Of a stretch of 64,000 nt of DNA, positions 11,764 to 22,946 are shown one piece after another. Below the pieces are notes generated by a model that had not been told where the DNA came from, did not search any database, and saw only the letters and a program-made list of their open reading frames with translations. Location of the stretch: contig CM077151.1 of the NCBI GenBank assembly GCA_039583875.1, positions 109,882,609 through 109,946,608 on the forward strand, written 5' to 3'. Origin of the DNA: Platanthera guangdongensis. Its lineage: Eukaryota > Streptophyta > Magnoliopsida > Asparagales > Orchidaceae. Every line of letters starts with the position of its first letter. The stretch's first letter is position 1. Both the position numbers and the translations under genes were made by a program.

Positions 11764-12765
11764 ACGGATCTACACTCGGAAGATAAAAACTTCCTACAAC
11801 TCTGAGACAAAAGCTCCTACACTCGGAGAGAAGTCTCCTACAAGAATAAATTGAGAATAATAAAATACAAACAGTAATTTCTCAGATCTGGAATTTGTCA
11901 GCCTAGGTCTTCTTCCTTGATCTTTTCGGCATCGTCAGAAAATGTTGAAGAAGAGGCTCAACAAGATCTGAATCTGGAATTTCTTTGACTCACACAATCC
12001 GAGGGATGATAAGGAGTTGAAGTGCAATCTCGATCTGTATGTCAACCTTGATCTGAATCTTCTTGAGTCGAAAACCCTAGCCGATTTGCACGATGAGGAT
12101 GGCAGCGGCTTCCATTTTTAAAAAGAGAAAATAGGATTCAGAAAACTTAGAATAATTCTTGACAACTTGTAAGGGTTAGTCTTTTTGACCAGACCTTATA
12201 TAAGATCTCCCGAACGGTCATAATTAACATTAATGACGTACACGTGGACCAATCATGTCACGGAATTTGAAAATCTCGTCGATTATGGACTTAGCGAATT
12301 TCTGGAAAATTTGACTGAAATACTCGAGTGAAATATAAGCTACTCGAGTACTAATATGATTACTCGAGAGGATAGAAACAGACTACTCGAGTAGAAGTCC
12401 TTGAGAAAATTCAGAATAGGATGAGTAATCACTCGAGTAGAAAAAGACTTACTCGAGTGATAATATGATTACTCGAGACATGGAGATGAACTACTCGAGT
12501 ACTAGAACAATTACTCGAGAAAAACACTTAGAGGATTTTTTGGGAGAAGAAATATGGTTACTCGAGTATTGGAGCTGGGCTACTCGAGAAGTAGATAGAC
12601 TACTCGAGAAGTAGATTAACTACTCGAGTATACGAATATTACTACTCGAGTATAGGACTTGGAAAAATTCTGAGAGATAAAAAATCTGATCACTCGAGCA
12701 TTAGAACTGGACTACTCGAGTAGTAGAAAGACTACTCGAGTACATGAATTGAACTACTCCAGTGA
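11764..12765 (-). repeat. Fragment B: reversed partial LTR of the element C family
   Basis: The reverse complement matches the 3' two thirds of the C LTR (31330 to about 32710). It has the same 'ctcctacactcggag' blocks, the same block of coding-like sequence, and a counterpart to 'catgattggtccacgtgtac'. Its ACTCGAGTA array spans about 12320-12760. The first roughly 300 bp of the LTR are absent. The left end is cut by the insertion of A; the right boundary with H is uncertain to some tens of bases. Confidence 0.8.
12320..12760. repeat. ACTCGAGTA palindrome array in fragment B
   Basis: About twenty copies of TACTCGAGTA or close variants spaced about 15-30 bp apart. This is the same motif as in element C and distinct from that of A. 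Confidence 0.9.
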
Positions 12766-14649
12766 ACAGTAAGATCATAATAAACAAATGTCTACCAAGG
12801 GCTAATCCATGTACTATAAAGGAGGTACTAAACTTATTGTTCCAAAACTTCCAATAAAATTACCAGAGTCTTAGGTTAAACCTAAGACTATACTACCCAT
12901 GTTTCACCACTTTTCACAGAGTTTTGATGACCTAACTTACATGTATAATTTTGTGTCCTAAACTAGGGTTAGGGTTTTGAGGGGTTCAACAACCTCTAAT
13001 TTCCATAATATTTATACCAGAGGACCTTGACTATCCTAGAGTCCTCTCCACCAAGTTTCAAGTCATTTCAAGGTCACTTGACCCCTTGATCTTCAAACCC
13101 TAGGTTTGCACACATAGGACATACCCTAGTGTTCTAGGGCTCCTCCCTTCAACTTCCACCCAATATCAGTGGAGGGGGTATTTTGTGTGTTATTATGGTT
13201 GAGTGCCAAGATTCATCACCTTGGATGAGGTTGGCCAGCTCAAGAGCACTTAGCCCTAATTTGACCTAAAAGGGTCAACCTTGGGCTACACAATTACCCT
13301 ATCAAATCAAACCCAAAAGGTATGAAATGTTTACCAGAGCCCTATAATATTCCCCAAGATCACCCACCAAAATTTTGGGTGTTTTTCAGGTGTTTAAGAC
13401 ACCTAATTAATTTGTACATGATTTATTAATTTTTTCCAAAAACTATAGAAATATTATCTCCAAAAATTCCCATTTTTGGCCAGGCCTAGGTATAGGTTAG
13501 AATGACTCACTCTCCAAATTTCAAGTCATTTGGACAAGAGATGAAGTGGGGGCACTCATTTTAGTCTCTGACTAACCCTAGGTATAGATCCCACCAAAAT
13601 GCGTGCCCGGGTCAAACCAGACGTCCAAATTGGTTCAAACTATTTTTAAATTAAATTACACCCATAGGGCTACAACTTTGATGTTTACCATTTGTTCACT
13701 AGAGGTATCTAGGTATTTTTGATAATTCAAAACATTGGATGCATTTACTGTGATAGAAATCAAATGAAATGAATATTATCCTATGATTTAAAAGAAATCA
13801 GCACGAATCTTGGCGCAAAGATGGACGACATCTGGCCATCTTCTCCAGCACGCCAACAGCCAGGATCCTCACGACCTAGAGCAGATTCCAGCCACCACAG
13901 CCGGCCACCCGACCACCTCCCAGGCCTGCCACCACCACCACCACCTCCGTCGAAGTGGTGGCTATTGTCAGGCAGTGGCACAGCCGCCGGAGGGGCGGAT
14001 TTCGGCGATCCCGAAAGGTTGATTTTTTATGGGAAAATGGGGAAAATGCCTTTCCCGATCAGCCTCAGTTGAGCCCAATTCTCATCCCTAATGATCCCTA
14101 CGATCTACCCACAGAGAGAGGAGAAGGGGAGGACCTCATTGGAGGCTTGAAGTCGCGTTGATCGTCGGGTTGTCATGGTGGTGGTGCCGCCGATCAGGTT
14201 TCTGCAACAATATAGTGGAATGCCTCGTCTCCTTCAGGTGAAGTGTGTAAACGACTCCCCTGAGTTCAGTGGTGATTTTAAGATCATTAAAGGGTGAAGA
14301 GGAAGGGCCAAACACCAATGACCATTAATGGCCTTCAATGAAGATTTCGGCCAAGTGGTGGGGGGGAGGGGGTGAACCTGGCTTGGAGTGGCTAAAAACT
14401 CCTCTTCCTCAGAGGAGTTGAATCCAGCCATTAAAGGTGGCCCTTGGACTCCCTATGTCGTGAATGGCTTCTTCCTCCCTCCTTTCTCTCTCCTCCATTA
14501 AGGTGTAAGGTGAGCTCTCTCTCTCTCCTAGTCATCAAGGCTGACTTGCTCATCCCTTTAGCCTATTTGCAGCCCAATAAATCATACCATCATAAAATTA
14601 GGAGGTGGTTAGCCCAAATGGAAAAGGGCTTGAGCATAGGTTAGCCCAT

Positions 14650-15030
14650 TTGAGCTAAGTTTGACCTAACCTAGACTAGGGTTGACCTTGGTCAATTTGA
14701 CCTTTTAGGTTGACCTCAATGGGTCCTCGGTGACCCATTGGCCTCCCCTAAGGTCTAGGTAGGGCTGGGTAGAGTTGACTTGGCACTTTGGGGGTCACTT
14801 GACCCTTAGGAAGGGTACTTTGACTAAATTAGGGCTAGAGTTGACTTTGGTCAACATGACCATTTGGGTTTACCCCCAAGGGATCTTTGATGACTCATTG
14901 ACTTCACCTTAGGTCTAGGAAGACCTAGTTAGGGTTGGTTGGGAACCTTAGGGGAACATTGCCCTTAGTTAGGGTACCTCGCCCAGTTTAGGACTAGGAT
15001 GATCCTAGGTCAACTTGGCCTCCCAGAGTT
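14650..15030. promoter_or_regulatory. Cluster of TTGAC(C) W-box-like motifs in the H LTR
   Basis: Roughly a dozen TTGACC, TTGAC or GGTCAA motifs on both strands in under 400 bp. TTGAC(C/T) is the established core of the W-box bound by WRKY factors in plants. Function here is inferred from motif density only. Confidence 0.45.
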
Positions 15031-15284
15031 GACTCCAATGCACCCTTAGGGCTCTAATGGACCTTCTAATAGGTTGGGGAGGTTGTGGTGAGGTCTTGGA
15101 TTCATGGTGAAGCCCCATGATCTTCAGAACCTTGTGTTTAGAAATCTACTATTTGTAGACCATAGTGATCTCACCTACATTCCTAGGTTCACTTGGTCTT
15201 CCTAGGGTTTTGTCATGACCTAGTCATGACAAAACCACTCCTAGGGGTCTAGTTGTCTGAAAGATGTTACACGTCATAATTGAT

Positions 15285-15625
15285 ATGCTACCGCCACGTG
15301 GTAGAAAACTATCACCGCTCAGAAACGACAAATCTACGCTACCGCCTTCGGTAGGGTTAACGCCACGCGGTAAAAACCCGAGAGCTCTAGCAAATAAATC
15401 GTTCGGCTACCACCCCGCGCTACCACTACCGCCAAGCACTAGCGCTTCTCGAGAACGTCGAGCTCTAAGTGCCCTGGACAAAATCTCGAGCTGACTACCG
15501 CCGCGCGGTATGCATTATCGCCCGGTGCTAGCATGCACTGAGACGTCGAGAGCGTCGAGAGTGTTGAGAGCGTCGAGAACACCGACCCACCGCCAGTGGT
15601 AGCTCTACCGCCGTGTGGTACCTTC
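15285..15625. repeat. TACCGCC...GGCGGTA palindrome array in the H LTR
   Basis: Repeated imperfect palindromes: TACCGCCACGTGGTA, TACCGCCTTCGGTA, CGCCACGCGGTA, TACCGCCGCGCGGTA and CTACCGCCGTGTGGTA, together with GAGAGCGTCGAGAG repeats (about 15540-15580). It lies within the first 380 bp of the LTR as read on the minus strand, that is, in U3. GC content is far above the surroundings. Confidence 0.8.
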
Positions 15626-15740
15626 TAAAAAAAGCATTTCCTGAACCTGGGGCATTAAAAATCACCCCCACTTAAAGAAATTTCATCCCGAAATTTAAAG
15701 TTACTGGATAACAGAAAGAGTAGAAATACATCAGGTTACC

Positions 15741-18121
15741 TTAGGGAAAAAGCTCGGGAAACTCCTCCCTTATAGTTTGCTCGAGCTCCCAAAATAATTC
15801 TTCTCGACTAAATTTATCCCAACGGACTTTGACCATCCTGATGGATTTATTACGAAGTTGTTTGACTTCCACATCCTCAATGCAAATGGGCTTGACCTTC
15901 GTCATCAACCCACTGACGACTGATACTTGATTTACAGCCACCATTTGTGTAGGCTCTTGGATAGCCTTTCGTAGCACTGAGATGTGAAATACATCATGCA
16001 AACTGCTCAACTCCGGCGAAAGAGCCAAACAATAGGCAGCTTCACCAATCCGCTCCAAGATCTCAAAAGGCCCAACATACCTCAGACTAAGCTTCTTTAA
16101 GCGTCGAATCCTTGATACGTCTTTAAATGGTTTTATCTTGAGGTACACCCAATCGCCCATCGCAAACTCCATGTTCCGGTGCTTGACATTAAATTACTTG
16201 GCCTGCCTATCTTGGGCTATTAATAGCCGTTCTCATATCAAACATATCGTCGAAGTAGCATCTTCAATGTCTCTTCGCTTGTACAACTTTGATTCTCCCG
16301 TTTCTACACAAGACAATGGTGTACGACACCTCCTTCCGTATAGAGCCTCAAAAGGCGCAATCTGTATGCTGGCTTGGTAAATTCTATTATATGTGAACTC
16401 AATCATGTAAAGATGGTCTTCCCACCTTTTCCTAAAATACAACGCACACATACGAAGCATGTCTTCCATTGTCCTGTTCACGCTTTCAGATTGTCCATCT
16501 GTTTGTGGGTGAAAAGCTGTGCTAAAATGCAACTTGGTACCCAATAGTTGATGAATGAGCCTCCAGTCCTTAGACGTGAACCGACCATCTCGCTCACTTG
16601 CTATGCTCCAGGTCACGACGTGTAATCGGGCTATGTTGTCCAATTAAAGCTTCGCCAGCTTCTTCACTGAATCATCCTTCCTATTGGGTATAAAATGTGA
16701 CACCTTCGTTAAACGATCAACGACCACCCAAATGGCGTCGTTCCCCTTGTGCGATCTCGGCAGACCATGCACGAAATCCATGAAGATGTCATCGAGCATT
16801 CACTTCATTATAAGCAAAGACTCTAAGAATCCTCCGGTCTTCTGGCACTCTGCCTTTACCAAGGAGCACGTTTGACATTTCTCCACATAAAGTGCTATGT
16901 CTTCCTTTAGTCTCGGCCACCAGAACAACTTTTTCATAACTCTGTATAGCCATGAGCTCCCCGTGTAAAACGAGTACTTAGTATGAGGAGCCTCATACAT
17001 CAATTCCTCCTGTCATTTGCACATACTTGGGACGCTCAAATGACTGTCTTTCCACAATAACCCATCATCGATGATAAATTGGATGACCCATCCAAAGCCT
17101 CATCCATTAACCGCTTCATGATGTCATCCAACTCCAAAGTCTGTCGAATCCGATCAGCCAAGGCATACAACACTTCTGTCAGGCTCAACTGTGCTCCAAC
17201 ATCATGCATCTTATCAACACAATAGATCTATAAGGCTTTTAAATTTCAAATGAGACGCTCAACATGCATCATTAACCAATTAGCATGTGTGTGAGCTCTG
17301 TGACTTAACGCATCCGCAACCGCATTACCCTTCCTAGGTACATAGTATATCTTGAAGGCGTAGTCCCGAAGGAACTCTGTCCACCTTCGCCAACGCATAT
17401 TCAAATCCTTTTTATCAGATAGGTACTTCAAGCTCTTATGGTCTGTGTAAATGTTAACCTTCAGACCATATAGGTAGCACCTCAAAAGCTTCAGCGTGAA
17501 TATCACGGCCGCCAATCACCAACTTATGGACCATATAATTCCTCCAAAACTTGAGAGCGAATACCACGACCGCCAACTCCAAATCATAGACCAGGTAGTT
17601 CCTCTCATGCACCTGTAACTAACGTGATCCATAGGCTATCACCAATCTGTGCTGAAGCAGAACACAGCCTAAACCACTTCCAGAGGCATCAGTATAAACC
17701 TCAAAGACTTCAGAACCACAAGGCGAATGTAAGACATGTGTCGTGGTCAAATGACACTTTAGTTCTTTGAAAGCTTGTGAGCACTCAGGCGACCAAACAA
17801 ACTTCTGATCCTTCCTTGTCAGAGTAGTGAGGGGCAATGCTATCTGCGAGAAGTTCTACACGAAGTGCCTGTAATAGCCGGCAAGACCCAGAAAACTCCG
17901 GACTTCCGCCATCATAGACAACACATGCCACTCCCGTATAATAACTATCTTTGCTAGATCTACCGCAATACCCTGATCATGACTATATGACCATGGAATG
18001 CCATAGAAGATAGCCAAAACTCACACTCAAAGAATTTGACATACTCTGATTACTTCTCTTGGTCTCCGGAATAATATGCAAGTGTTCCGCATGATCATAC
18101 TCAGATTGGGAGTACAATAGG
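15741..18121 (-). pseudogene. pol: Pol remnant of gypsy element H (RT C-terminus, RNase H, IN, chromodomain-like tail)
   Basis: Read from 18121 down to 15741: decayed RT thumb/connection (a VRSFLGLAGYYR-type motif near 17900), RNase H (TDASGSGLG at about 17680; TDHKSLKY at about 17430; VADALSHR at about 17310), integrase zinc region (CQTCSLVKAECQK, about 16865-16905), integrase core (about 16240-16820, with PQTDGQSESVNRTMED), then GDWVYLKIKPFK and a chromodomain-like end (VKVRWDKFSREELFWE). Several stops and frame changes. The RT palm, PR and gag are missing because element I inserted at 18122; they should lie right of I, outside the window. Confidence 0.88.
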
Positions 18122-19519
18122 TGTAAGACCCCTCCCCCTTACAAAGGAGGCTACCCGGTCTTATGCCCAGAACCGCAATCTTACGGTGACACTAACGCAC
18201 GGGTTAGTCGACACTGCAACACGCCGATTCTGCCGGCTAATACGTTCATATAACCTGTAGGCCAAAATGAGAAACAGAAGTATTGCGGTAAAAATAAACC
18301 ACAACTAGTCCACAGACACAGCACATATATATATAAATATATGAAAAGGAAAAATATCAGTCCATATGAGTACAGAAGATAAAAAGGGCTTATGCCCAGT
18401 ACATCATATCAAAATCTCTCTCTCAACTCTAAACAACGGAAGATAACTATCATCACCAAGTCATCCCACATTAGGCAACTCTACAGTAGTAGTAGGTGGT
18501 GGTGGTATCAGCTCCTCACGTCCTGTCATCTCGTCCTGCCAGTCGTGCTGGTGCTCCATCTCCTCGAGCTCCTAAAAATAGTTTGGTCACTGACCATTAG
18601 TCAAAAAGACTACGTCGTTTCCTCCACACCTCGCCCCGCAACTCCTAGGCACCGTGCGAGAAGACGAAGAGGAGGACAATAAGGGGTAACAAGTGTAAAC
18701 AGGTGGCAGTGACACTATACTAACAAGTACATGAGGAGTAATAGTAGTTCTACTCTAGCAATTCTATGTAAGAAGTACAAGTGCAGTAAGTAAAGTATAA
18801 AACTGAAGTAAGTAAGACAAGTGAAGTAAAACGCAGTACGGTAAAGTAAGTAAAGAACTGAAAGTAAGAGCAGGAAAGTAAAACTATGCTACCACTACTC
18901 TACCATCATAAATCGTACCTTAACTTATAAAAATGCCCATACAAATTTATAAGTTAGGGTTTCCAGGAAATTTAACTTATCATATAAAAGAGCCCATACT
19001 AATTTATATGATAAGGATCTATGAAGCGTATAACCTAATATGAATGAATGCTTTTTGATGCAATTTATGCAACAGGCAAGTGCAACTCACACACAACGAC
19101 TCTGTGATCACAGACCTTTAGTTCCCACTTTTTGAGAGCTAGCTTCACTCTCGGGTACCACCGCTGTGGCTACGGCAGCAGCGGAGCGGGCATCTCGACT
19201 TCTAGGCCGGTCTGCACACTACCAAACCTTAGACACATCTCATATGCCTATGTACACATCCTAGGTGCACACTAGAGTCCATTCGTGCATACTTTGCTGA
19301 CAGCCCGTCAGTCTTGTTGGGTCGGGTGTGCGTTATCGGGGATCGTCCTCCAGACCGCAGTGTAAAACAACCCACTGGCCCCTCAAACCCTCATACCCGC
19401 CTGGTTCACCATACTGCCGTCGATGTGATGATCGGCCAGTACTGCATGACCTGCCACTATATTTATGCACATGCAAGTATTTCATCCCGAGCCTTCAGCT
19501 CGTAGGACCAACCTGTCCT

Positions 19520-19640
19520 GAATCCCTCAAACCCTTCACGGGTGAGCCTGCAATATATATCCCTCTAACCCATCACGGGTGAGAACGCACAATAGTGCCT
19601 TTATTTAAAATCCCTCAAACCCATCACGGGGGAGAATGAA
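19520..19640. repeat. Threefold ATCCCTCAAACCC...CACGGGTGAG repeat in the I LTR
   Basis: Three units of roughly 40-50 bp each end in (T)CACGGG(T/G)GAG. The same three units occur in the right LTR at about 29140-29262. Confidence 0.75.
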
Positions 19641-22394
19641 CCACAATGTCTTAACATATTAGACTACTCTTGTCTACGGGTTATTATACTTAGTGATTTA
19701 AGGTTAATTCCAGGACTGCCCAGGGTATACCCGGTGAAGGGCTCTCGGGGGCACTAGGAACTATGATGGGATTACGCCCAAAGCTCCCTTTCTCAAGGAT
19801 ATTTACTTTAGTTGATGACTACCCATAATTCAACCCCAGCTCTCGTTATTACTCTTGAGTGATCCTAATGACTTAAGATGTTCTCAGAAGGGCAACGGTC
19901 TTCCACTGGCCTCCACTCCAGTTGCTATCCAAGGGCTTGCACTTTACTCTCGGCATTAAGACAACTGTACCCACCAGGGTCACATTCTAATTGAAGTCTC
20001 TAGCTCATTTATTGATCTATCCCCCGGTGGTCCTTATAACATGACCTACGTACACTAAGCGCAACCCATGACCTAATACCACCCCGAAATAGAACTTCCA
20101 ATTACTTGGGCCACCTGCCCCTAATTATTTATACTAGGATGGTATGGACTAATGAAGTGAGCCTATTGATTTTCATAATTTTCTTAAGTCATTAAGGCCT
20201 CTAATTAAATCATTTAATTAATTCTCTAGGTCATTTAATATATGAAGTATTACAAATCATAATACACTGACCTAAGGAATTTTTTCTAAGTTTCATCTTG
20301 GTAAAATATAGCTGTATACCAAAATTTATAATTTTCCTTTGAATATTTCTATTTATTCCTTAATTAATAAAAAATTCACATAATTGTCATTTTCCAAATG
20401 AAGTATAAAGAATACATTACTAAAACTTTTAGGAATATTACAGAGCATATATATCACTAATCTAAGGCTAATGGCAGAGTTTTATCAAACTCTATAATGT
20501 AATGGCCTACCAATTTCAATTCATAACAATTTACCAAAATGCCATTATAAGGTTTTAAAAATTACCGAATCATCCAAAAACGCTGAGAAAATTATACAAG
20601 GTTATTAAAACTCAGATATATCACCAAGAAATTTTACAAAATTTTTACTAAGAATTTTCACCAATTTGCTAATTAAGTAAAATGAGGGTAAAAAGGTAAT
20701 TTTCACATAACTCCTATCAAAATTCTTCAAACAGAGAAATAAAAATTTTCAGGAGTTAAATCTAACATTATATTGACCTTGACAAAAATTGGGGATTTTA
20801 TCTCAATGATGAACCTATTTTTATATTTATTTTTCAAAAGTTCTATTATTCCAAAAATTCCAAATAATGGGATTTTTGCTTCCAAAAATCCCATTATTAC
20901 AATTTGGGGGTATAATTCACCCTAATGAGCCTTTTAAATCAATACCATGATTTTTGGATATTCCAAATAGGCCTAATACACAATATTTCAAAATTGGTTA
21001 TTTGCACCCCAAGCCTATGTATAATCAACACATGCAAGTGATTTTACCGAACATTCAGTAGTCCAAATGTGCTGAAATTTTTACCATGCACAGGAATAGT
21101 CCCCTAGGACATGCCACCAAAATGTGCGGCCATTTGGAGCGATAACACTTCAAATATTTCATTTATTTATTTTTGTGTATTATGAATAAAACTATAGAAA
21201 ATGTTTTCCCAAAAATTCTCAATTTTTGGCAGGAGCTAAATACGCCCTAAACATGTATGCACCCAAAAGTTGGGGTCATTTTGATTAATGGTTTGGCTTG
21301 GGCATCAATTTGAAATCCTGCCCTTGCCTAGGACCAGTCCTAGGAAAACTGACCTACAACCCAATATACTCTACCAAATTTGCTTTTAAGGTGCCAAATT
21401 AAAGTTAAGCATTAAGCTACAAATTTCATTTAAGGTTCATGTCTTGGAAATGCCTCTAAGAGGCCTAAAATAGCCATGCAATATTATTGTATAAGTGTGA
21501 CAGAATGCATATATATACTATAGTTTATTTAATTTAATAAATATCGGATTAGCACAAATCTTAACGCATAATAGACGGGATCTGGTCATCGTCCCCAATC
21601 AGCCAATGGCTGGGATCGATTCTGGCTAGGTCACCTTTGCTGGCTGTTTCCGGACAGCTGAGACACCAACCACCGCCAGCGGATGTCGCCACCACCTTCA
21701 CTGAGGTGGTGGCTAGCGATTTCCGGCGATGAGGCCGTCGGAATTAGCTCCTCCGGCAAACCCGAGCAAGAAGAAAAACTCGGAAAAAACTCCATTTCCT
21801 CACATGGTATCGGGCTCGATTGAGCCCGATGTCTCTCCTAAAGGATCTAGAAAGCTAGCACGGGTAGAGAGGCGGCGAAACGGACCTGAATCAAGCCTTG
21901 GCGGCGAGTGCGGCGGCGATTGGCCATGGTTGAGCTGCTCCGGCGGTCTCCTGCTCAAAATCTCGTTTCTTCACCAAAAGCTCTGCTCCAGGACTCGTTC
22001 TCCACTCGATTCCACTCACTGAAGCTGATGGTGTGGTCGGTTTTAGGTGGGGAGGGCTGTTTATGGAGATAACTCCAAGGTGAGCTCGGTTTGGGGCTTT
22101 TGAGGCTTCACCCATAGTGCCAAGTGGCCACCATGCTGCCAATTCATGCAGGAGTTTACTGAGGAGGTCGGCCAGCACCCTTTCTGGGCAGAAGGAGCCA
22201 AGGCCAAGTGGCCTCCACCTCTTTTCCTCTTCTCACTCCTCTTCTCTCTCCTAAAATTCCCACTTTACCCTCATGCATGTGTCCTCTCTCCAAAACCAGA
22301 GGGGTGGGGCTGGTCTTTGTCCACTTGGGCTGGCCATGGGCCAAGTTTGGTGGGCTTGGCCCAAGGAGAGTGGGCTTAGCCCACATTTTCTTCT

Positions 22395-22720
22395 TTAGGT
22401 CAGTTATGTTGACTACGTTGACTTGAGTTGACCTGGTCAACCATGATGAGTGGGCTGACCCCACTTGGTGGTCATGGGCCTAATGGCACCACCTAACTTG
22501 GGTTGGGTCAATGTGGTGCCCTACTTGGGCTAATTGTGCCTATAGGTATAGGTTTGACCAAATTAGGGTCATGGTTGACTTTGGTGAACTAGGGTCAAAG
22601 GGTTGACCTAATGACATGCCCTAGGGTCCACTTAGATTATTTTAGGGTTAGGGCAATGTGGTGGGGTCATGGTGCGGCTAGGGTTCCTATTTAGGCTAGT
22701 TTGACCTAGTTTGACTTTGG
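22395..22720. promoter_or_regulatory. TTGACC W-box-like cluster in U3 of the I LTR
   Basis: About ten TTGAC(C)/GGTCAA motifs, including GTTGACTTGAGTTGACC and its near inverse GGTCAACC, in the first 450 bp of the LTR as read on the minus strand. A similar cluster occurs in the sister family H. Confidence 0.45.
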
Positions 22721-22946
22721 CCCCTAAGTGGGCCCCACATGGCTACAACTCACTACCTAGGTTCAAACCTAGCTAATATTTCTTAACACCCACCCCATGC
22801 CTAGCCCAATCTAAGGTAAGGGGGTTTAGAAGTAACATGGGATGTTACAAATCCTATAAACAAAAATAATAATTTTGTCCCCGAAATTTAAGTTCGGGTC
22901 TACGGGGTTCTATTTGCAAGAGTTATAAGAAATTTAAACGCATAAA

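Larger units (their letters stand above)
12766..15664 (-). repeat. 3' LTR (or its inner part) of gypsy element H
   Basis: Ends ...AAAATCA at 15664, directly before the complement of a polypurine tract (15665-15677, CCCCCACTTAAAG) and the pol end of H. Stretches at 13370-13480 and 13790-14060 are recognisably related to 21160-21240 and 21540-21800 in the LTR of element I, so H and I are sister families. The left end is not resolved. No gene is visible; small ORFs at 13781-14318 are GC-rich, overlap each other on both strands, and are not supported. Confidence 0.7.
18122..22849 (-). repeat. 3' LTR of element I (4728 bp)
   Basis: Runs from TGTAAGACCCCTCCCCC to GGGATGTTACA, i.e. TGTAACATCCC...GGTCTTACA on the coding strand. 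At 4.7 kb it is long for an LTR. Contents: AAGTA-rich low complexity (about 18770-18880), a three-fold CCCTCAAACCC/CACGGGTGAG repeat (19520-19640), an AT-rich middle (20150-21560), a hairpin CCACCACCTTCACTGAGGTGGTGG-like stretch (about 21688-21711), and TTGACC clusters. It is paired with 27724-31013. Confidence 0.9.

Noticed and set aside
13781..14318. Several overlapping ORFs of 60-83 codons on both strands (Pro/His/Arg-rich)
   Set aside because: GC-rich, low-complexity LTR sequence shared with element I at 21540-21800, where the frames are not kept. No gene is supported.
21729..22464. Set of ORFs of about 70-100 codons in the I LTR
   Set aside because: They overlap on both strands and match no family I recognise. 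The area is the LTR of a gypsy element.
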